DNA of 11,155 bases from Tolypocladium sp. Sup5 PDA-1. Lineage: Eukaryota; Ascomycota; Sordariomycetes; Hypocreales; Ophiocordycipitaceae. The notes under the pieces were generated by a model, which was not told where the DNA came from, did not search any database, and was given only the letters and a program-made list of their open reading frames with translations. Both the position numbers and the translations under genes were made by a program. Below are positions 7,831-11,155 of the stretch, piece by piece. How positions within the stretch are numbered: position 1 is the first letter of the stretch; each line of letters opens with the position of its first letter. The stretch is from the NCBI GenBank assembly GCA_000750105.3, contig JPHH03000156.1, positions 1 through 11,155 on the forward strand, read 5' to 3'.

Positions 7831-7872
7831 TACTATAACTATAGGAAGTTTAGATACTTCGCCCGCGAATAT
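7831..7872 (+). other. CCHC zinc knuckle of gag with all four ligands lost
   Basis: Codons at 7831, 7840, 7855 and 7870 now all encode Tyr (TAC, TAT, TAC, TAT) with spacing x2, x4, x4. The residues between them are N, K, F, F-A-R-E, as in nucleocapsid knuckles of the form CYNCGKFGHFARECK. The two Gly codons read AGG and AGA. Every change is C>T before A or G>A after T, which makes this short motif a direct record of RIP. In active relatives the knuckle binds the element RNA for packaging. Confidence 0.85.
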
Positions 7873-9653
7873 AAATAATTAAAAAGGCCTAGTTAAAAGC
7901 TAGTATTAGGAGGTAAGAAATACCTTAATGCTATTAATAAGGAATTAGCTAGCTATAACTATATAAACTAGATAGCGTGCTATAATAATAATTATAATAT
8001 ATACCTATTAGATAAATAAAATAGCGGATAGTTCCCGAGAGAACTAATAATAAAAACTCTTATTATAACTAAATAATAAGGAGTATCTAAGTTATAAGGC
8101 ATAATAAACGGATATAGACTTAAGTAATAACGGGAGGAACCTAAGCTATATAACTAATTAGGAGAATTAGTTAAACTAAATAATAGACCTAAATTCGCTT
8201 ATCTAGGAGGATCTACTAAGAAATAGATCTAATAATATAGCGAAGAATACTAGGAGAAGATACGAGAATATAACTAAGAAAGATAGCGAAGCCGCCTTAC
8301 CCGCGAAATAAATAAGTAAGAAAGAAAGCGACTATTCGCATAGGTAAGATAATACTTTAAGGAGGAAGAAGTAGCTATAATACTTACCTAGATAAGTAAG
8401 AAACTAAATAATTTAGATAAAGAGAGTATCGATAATATAAGCTCTAAAAATAACTAATATATACTAAGTATAACTAAAGGCTAATTAAAAGTACTAACCT
8501 TATATTAAGAAAACATAACTATTAGAGTATTGCTTAAAGGTAAGGAATTACTAGAATATAATATAGAAGTAAAAAGTATAGTTAATATTAGAACCTAGAC
8601 TAACCCTAAACTACTTATTAAAGTTTAGAAGTCTATACTCTTACGATATAGACCTATATTAGATAGTAGCGACTATACTATTACTATAATCGCTATAGAT
8701 ATATTAAATATAATTAAAGGAGAATTATACTTAGTAAGAGAATATAAGGATAATTTATAAATTATACTAGGATATAAGCTATATATATAGATCTTATAGG
8801 CCTTATATATTTACTTAAACTATTTAATCTATTTCTTAGTAAAAGTATAATATAATATATTTCTAACTTAATAAAAGGGATATATTATTAATAATCTATA
8901 CTTAGCCTTAGAGCTATATAAATAGAGAGCGAAAATATACTATAATATACTATAAGTAATTATTATAGAACCTAATACTAATACCCCGCTAGAGTATTAA
9001 AAGGATAGATCTATTAACTTAATATATATATCCCTAACTTACTACGCTTATTAGTTTAGAAAAGTATAGGAATAATATAGGTATATTATAACTAGTTAAG
9101 GAATCCCTTAAATATAAATTAATATTATTTATATATTAATATATAATAGAGTAAGCTATAGAGATTACTAGCTACTTAGATACCTAGAGTATATATAAGA
9201 AAAGGCACGCGAATAATATAAGGAAATTAATAATACTCTAATCTAGTATTACCGATAGATAGAAGCACTAGATAGACTATATAAAAATAGAGAAATAAGT
9301 ATTATAGAGCTTTATAAGGAAAAATAAGAAGCTAAATAAAGACTTAATATATATTATAAGAAATATATAAATAATAGTAATTATAGATAGAGATATATTA
9401 TTAATTATAACTACGATAATTATTTATAATACCTAGGAGGAAAAGTAGATATTTAATACTAACTATAAGTTATAAAGAACGAATAGTTTAACTTCTAGGA
9501 AATTAAAGGGAAAAGAGGATATATTAAATAATATAAGTTAACTAAATAATAATATATAAAAGAATATAATAGTAATTAGCGAGAATATATATAGATTAAA
9601 CTATTTAATTATAAAAATAACTTATATAAGGTATATAATAAGAACTAGGATTT

Positions 9654-9660
9654 AAAAAAT
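9654..9660 (+). other. Counterpart of the -1 frameshift heptamer, copy B
   Basis: The gag frame reads TTA AAA AAT, so the heptamer is A AAA AAT, one base different from the site in copy A. It sits at the same distance before protease as in copy A, give or take a few bases. The protease frame is again -1 relative to gag (3n versus 3n+1). Confidence 0.45.
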
Positions 9661-11155
9661 AAGGCACGCTATCTATAAAAGGGCTATAGACTAGTATATA
9701 ATAAAGAGATCTAAGGACCCTATATATAATAGAGATAGGTTATAGTAATAAAATAGTATTAGATATCTATATCGCGGGATATTATATAATAGTACTATTA
9801 GATAATAATATAATAGGTAATTATATTTTACCCTAAGTTATTAATTATTATCGACTCTTATAGAAATAAAAGACTAAATTATATAAACTCTATAATATCG
9901 AAGGAGAAGTATTTAATTATAATAACGGAATTATCGATATAGAGATTAATTACCTTAATATCTCGATTTAAGGATATAGAGAAAGAGTTACCTTCGATAT
10001 AATAGATATATTCGGATATAATCTTATCTTAGGATACCTATAGCTATAGGAAAGTAACCTAATAATTAACTAGAGGACTAGCTAACTATATTAGGACGAG
10101 AATATAGCCCCCTAAGATTAGAAGATCTAGAAAGAAGAAGCGAAACTTCGCGATAACTTAGCTACTAGAGAAGGAAAATAATAATACCCTTTACGTAAGA
10201 TATTATAGGTAATAAAGACCTAAGTAATAACTAATATAGCTCTATAACCTAGTATACGATATAAATAAAATAAAGGAAAGAAGAATAGAATCTATAGAGT
10301 TATTACTACTTTATAGAGAGACCTTAAATAAATCGATAAAAGTATCGAAGCTATAATAATAATAAGCCTATTAGAAAATAAAATAAAGAATATTCTATAA
10401 GAATACTATAAATATAAATAACTATTCGCGGAAGAACTCGAAACTAGACTACTAGAATATAGTTAATAGGATTATAGGATTTACCTTAAAGAAGGAATAA
10501 TACCCTTATTTTATAAAATCTATAACCTTAACGAAAAGTAATTAGAAACGCTATATAACTATATTAACGAGAATCTAAAGAAAGGATATATTAGGCTATT
10601 AATATCTAAAGTAAGATATTTAGTTATATTTATCTTAAAAAAGAATAGAAAGCTTTATTTAATTATTAACTTTTAATAGATTAACGAAATTATAGTTAAG
10701 GACTATACCCCTTTATTACTTATCTCAGAACTTAGGGACTAATTATATAATATAAAGTAATTTATAACCTTAAAGGAGCTTATAACCTTATTAAGATAAA
10801 AGAGGGATATAAATAGATAACTGCTTTTAAAATAAAGTTTAGATTATTTAAATACTTAGTAATACCCTTTAGGCTTACTAATATACTAGTAACCTTTTAG
10901 CGAATAATTAATAATATCTTATATAAATATCTTAATATATTTATAGTAATATACCTTAACGATATCCTAATCTTCTCGAGGAATCTTAAAGAATATAAGG
11001 AATATATCTATAAGGTACTATAAGTACTCTAGAATATAAAGTTATTAGTTAAACTAGAGAAAAGTAAGTTTTATATATAGGAAGTAGATTTCCTAGGATA
11101 TATAATTATACTAGGAGAAATATATATATAAAAAGAAAAAATTATATTAGTTAAG
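9660..11155 (+). pseudogene. pol: pol, N-terminal part (protease and RT), RIP-inactivated, copy B
   Basis: The protease active-site region is at 9795-9830, where LLDSGA has become LLDNNM (both Ser and Gly now Asn). RT blocks follow from about 10450: a KKNRKL stretch (10639), LKGAY-like (about 10770-10790), MPFGLTN-like (about 10860) and YLND at 10952-10963 in place of YLDD. Protease is in frame 3n but YLND is in frame 3n+2. Relative to copy A, seven bases are missing near 10765, just where the first catalytic Asp would be, and a 3-bp shortfall lies near 10190. The frame then runs to the window edge in the RT thumb. It is non-functional. Confidence 0.82.

Larger units (their letters stand above)
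7021..9738 (+). pseudogene. gag: gag polyprotein, RIP-inactivated (copy B)
   Basis: The frame (codon starts 3n+1) can be followed for about 900 codons, broken only by TAA/TAG. The start is put at 7021 (ATA, presumably a former ATG before SKEDL). The capsid part at about 7150-7665 has the order of retrotransposon gag proteins: an LKDFL-x2-LKAYY stretch, an ALYVGSYL block, a (W)FRPIIRDYL block, EAAIKQVFG, EYAAKFRQV and LVDYIA near the end. The CCHC knuckle is at 7831-7872. A second Cys patch with SG-x-FPRE follows (7978-8050), then a Lys/Glu-rich coiled-coil-like segment (about 8200-8430) and a long unrecognised extension to the frameshift site at 9654. Compared with copy A, the stretch between the second Cys patch and protease is 123 nt longer, a multiple of three. 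The exact stop is unknown. Confidence 0.82.
6669..11155 (+). mobile_element. Ty3/Gypsy retrotransposon, copy B, heavily RIP-degraded, continues past the right edge
   Basis: It contains a truncated 5' LTR, a leader, complete decayed gag, the frameshift site, protease and RT up to the thumb. Gene order and many sequence blocks match copy A, but divergence is well beyond that between the two inverted LTRs, and TA content is visibly higher. It is probably the oldest element here and the target into which copy A inserted. RNase H, integrase, the 3' region and the 3' LTR are outside the window. Confidence 0.88.

Noticed and set aside
299..11155. Short open frames in other frames and on the minus strand within gag and pol
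   Set aside because: They are short gaps between TA-derived stops, without start context or protein-like composition. Only 5668-6240 on the minus strand showed coherent coding character.
1..11155. CRISPR array, tRNA, rRNA or a prokaryotic defence system
   Set aside because: There are no regularly spaced direct repeats, no cloverleaf or rRNA sequence noticed, and no bacterial gene organisation. The content is fungal LTR retrotransposon throughout.

Overview
The window looks like part of an AT-rich repeat island of a filamentous ascomycete (Pezizomycotina). It holds no intact gene. It is made almost entirely of Ty3/Gypsy LTR retrotransposons (chromovirus type, with a C-terminal integrase chromodomain) wrecked by repeat-induced point mutation (RIP). 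CA and TG dinucleotides are rare, TA is in large excess, and CG partly survives. In the decayed coding frames Gln and Trp codons read as TAA/TAG, His and Cys read as Tyr, Asp reads as Asn, and Gly reads as Ser or Arg. That is the result expected from CpA>TpA changes on both strands. Genus and species cannot be named from this sequence.

Layout. Bases 1-298 are the first 298 bp of an LTR lying on the minus strand (copy C), cut by the left edge of the window. Its TG end abuts the gag sequence of a plus-strand element (copy A) at 298/299. Copy A fills 299-6668: the C-terminal part of gag, a predicted -1 frameshift heptamer at 1932-1938, a full-length pol frame without apparent indels (protease, reverse transcriptase, RNase H, integrase, chromodomain; about 1938-5537), an antisense reading frame (5668-6240, minus strand), a polypurine tract and a 424-bp 3' LTR (6245-6668). 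From 6669 a third copy (B, plus strand) begins in the middle of its 5' LTR. It continues through a leader, a complete decayed gag with a CCHC knuckle, the same frameshift site, protease and part of the RT, and runs off the right edge.

Interpretation. The joins fit a nested stack: A inserted into the 5' LTR of B, then C inserted in reverse orientation into gag of A. Decay fits that order. B is the most degraded: it has lost the protease DSG and RT YLDD motifs and carries a 7-bp RT deletion. A still has YLDD and an uninterrupted pol frame. Because 1-298 and 6245-6542 are inverted copies, the block looks superficially like a 6.5-kb DNA transposon with terminal inverted repeats, but its content and boundaries are those of LTR elements.

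The least ordinary features are the antisense frame between pol and the 3' LTR, the roughly 550-600-codon gag extension beyond the zinc knuckle present in both copies, and the conserved A-AAA-AAC-type slip site. I found no evidence of a new defence system, RNA gene, CRISPR array or host gene.
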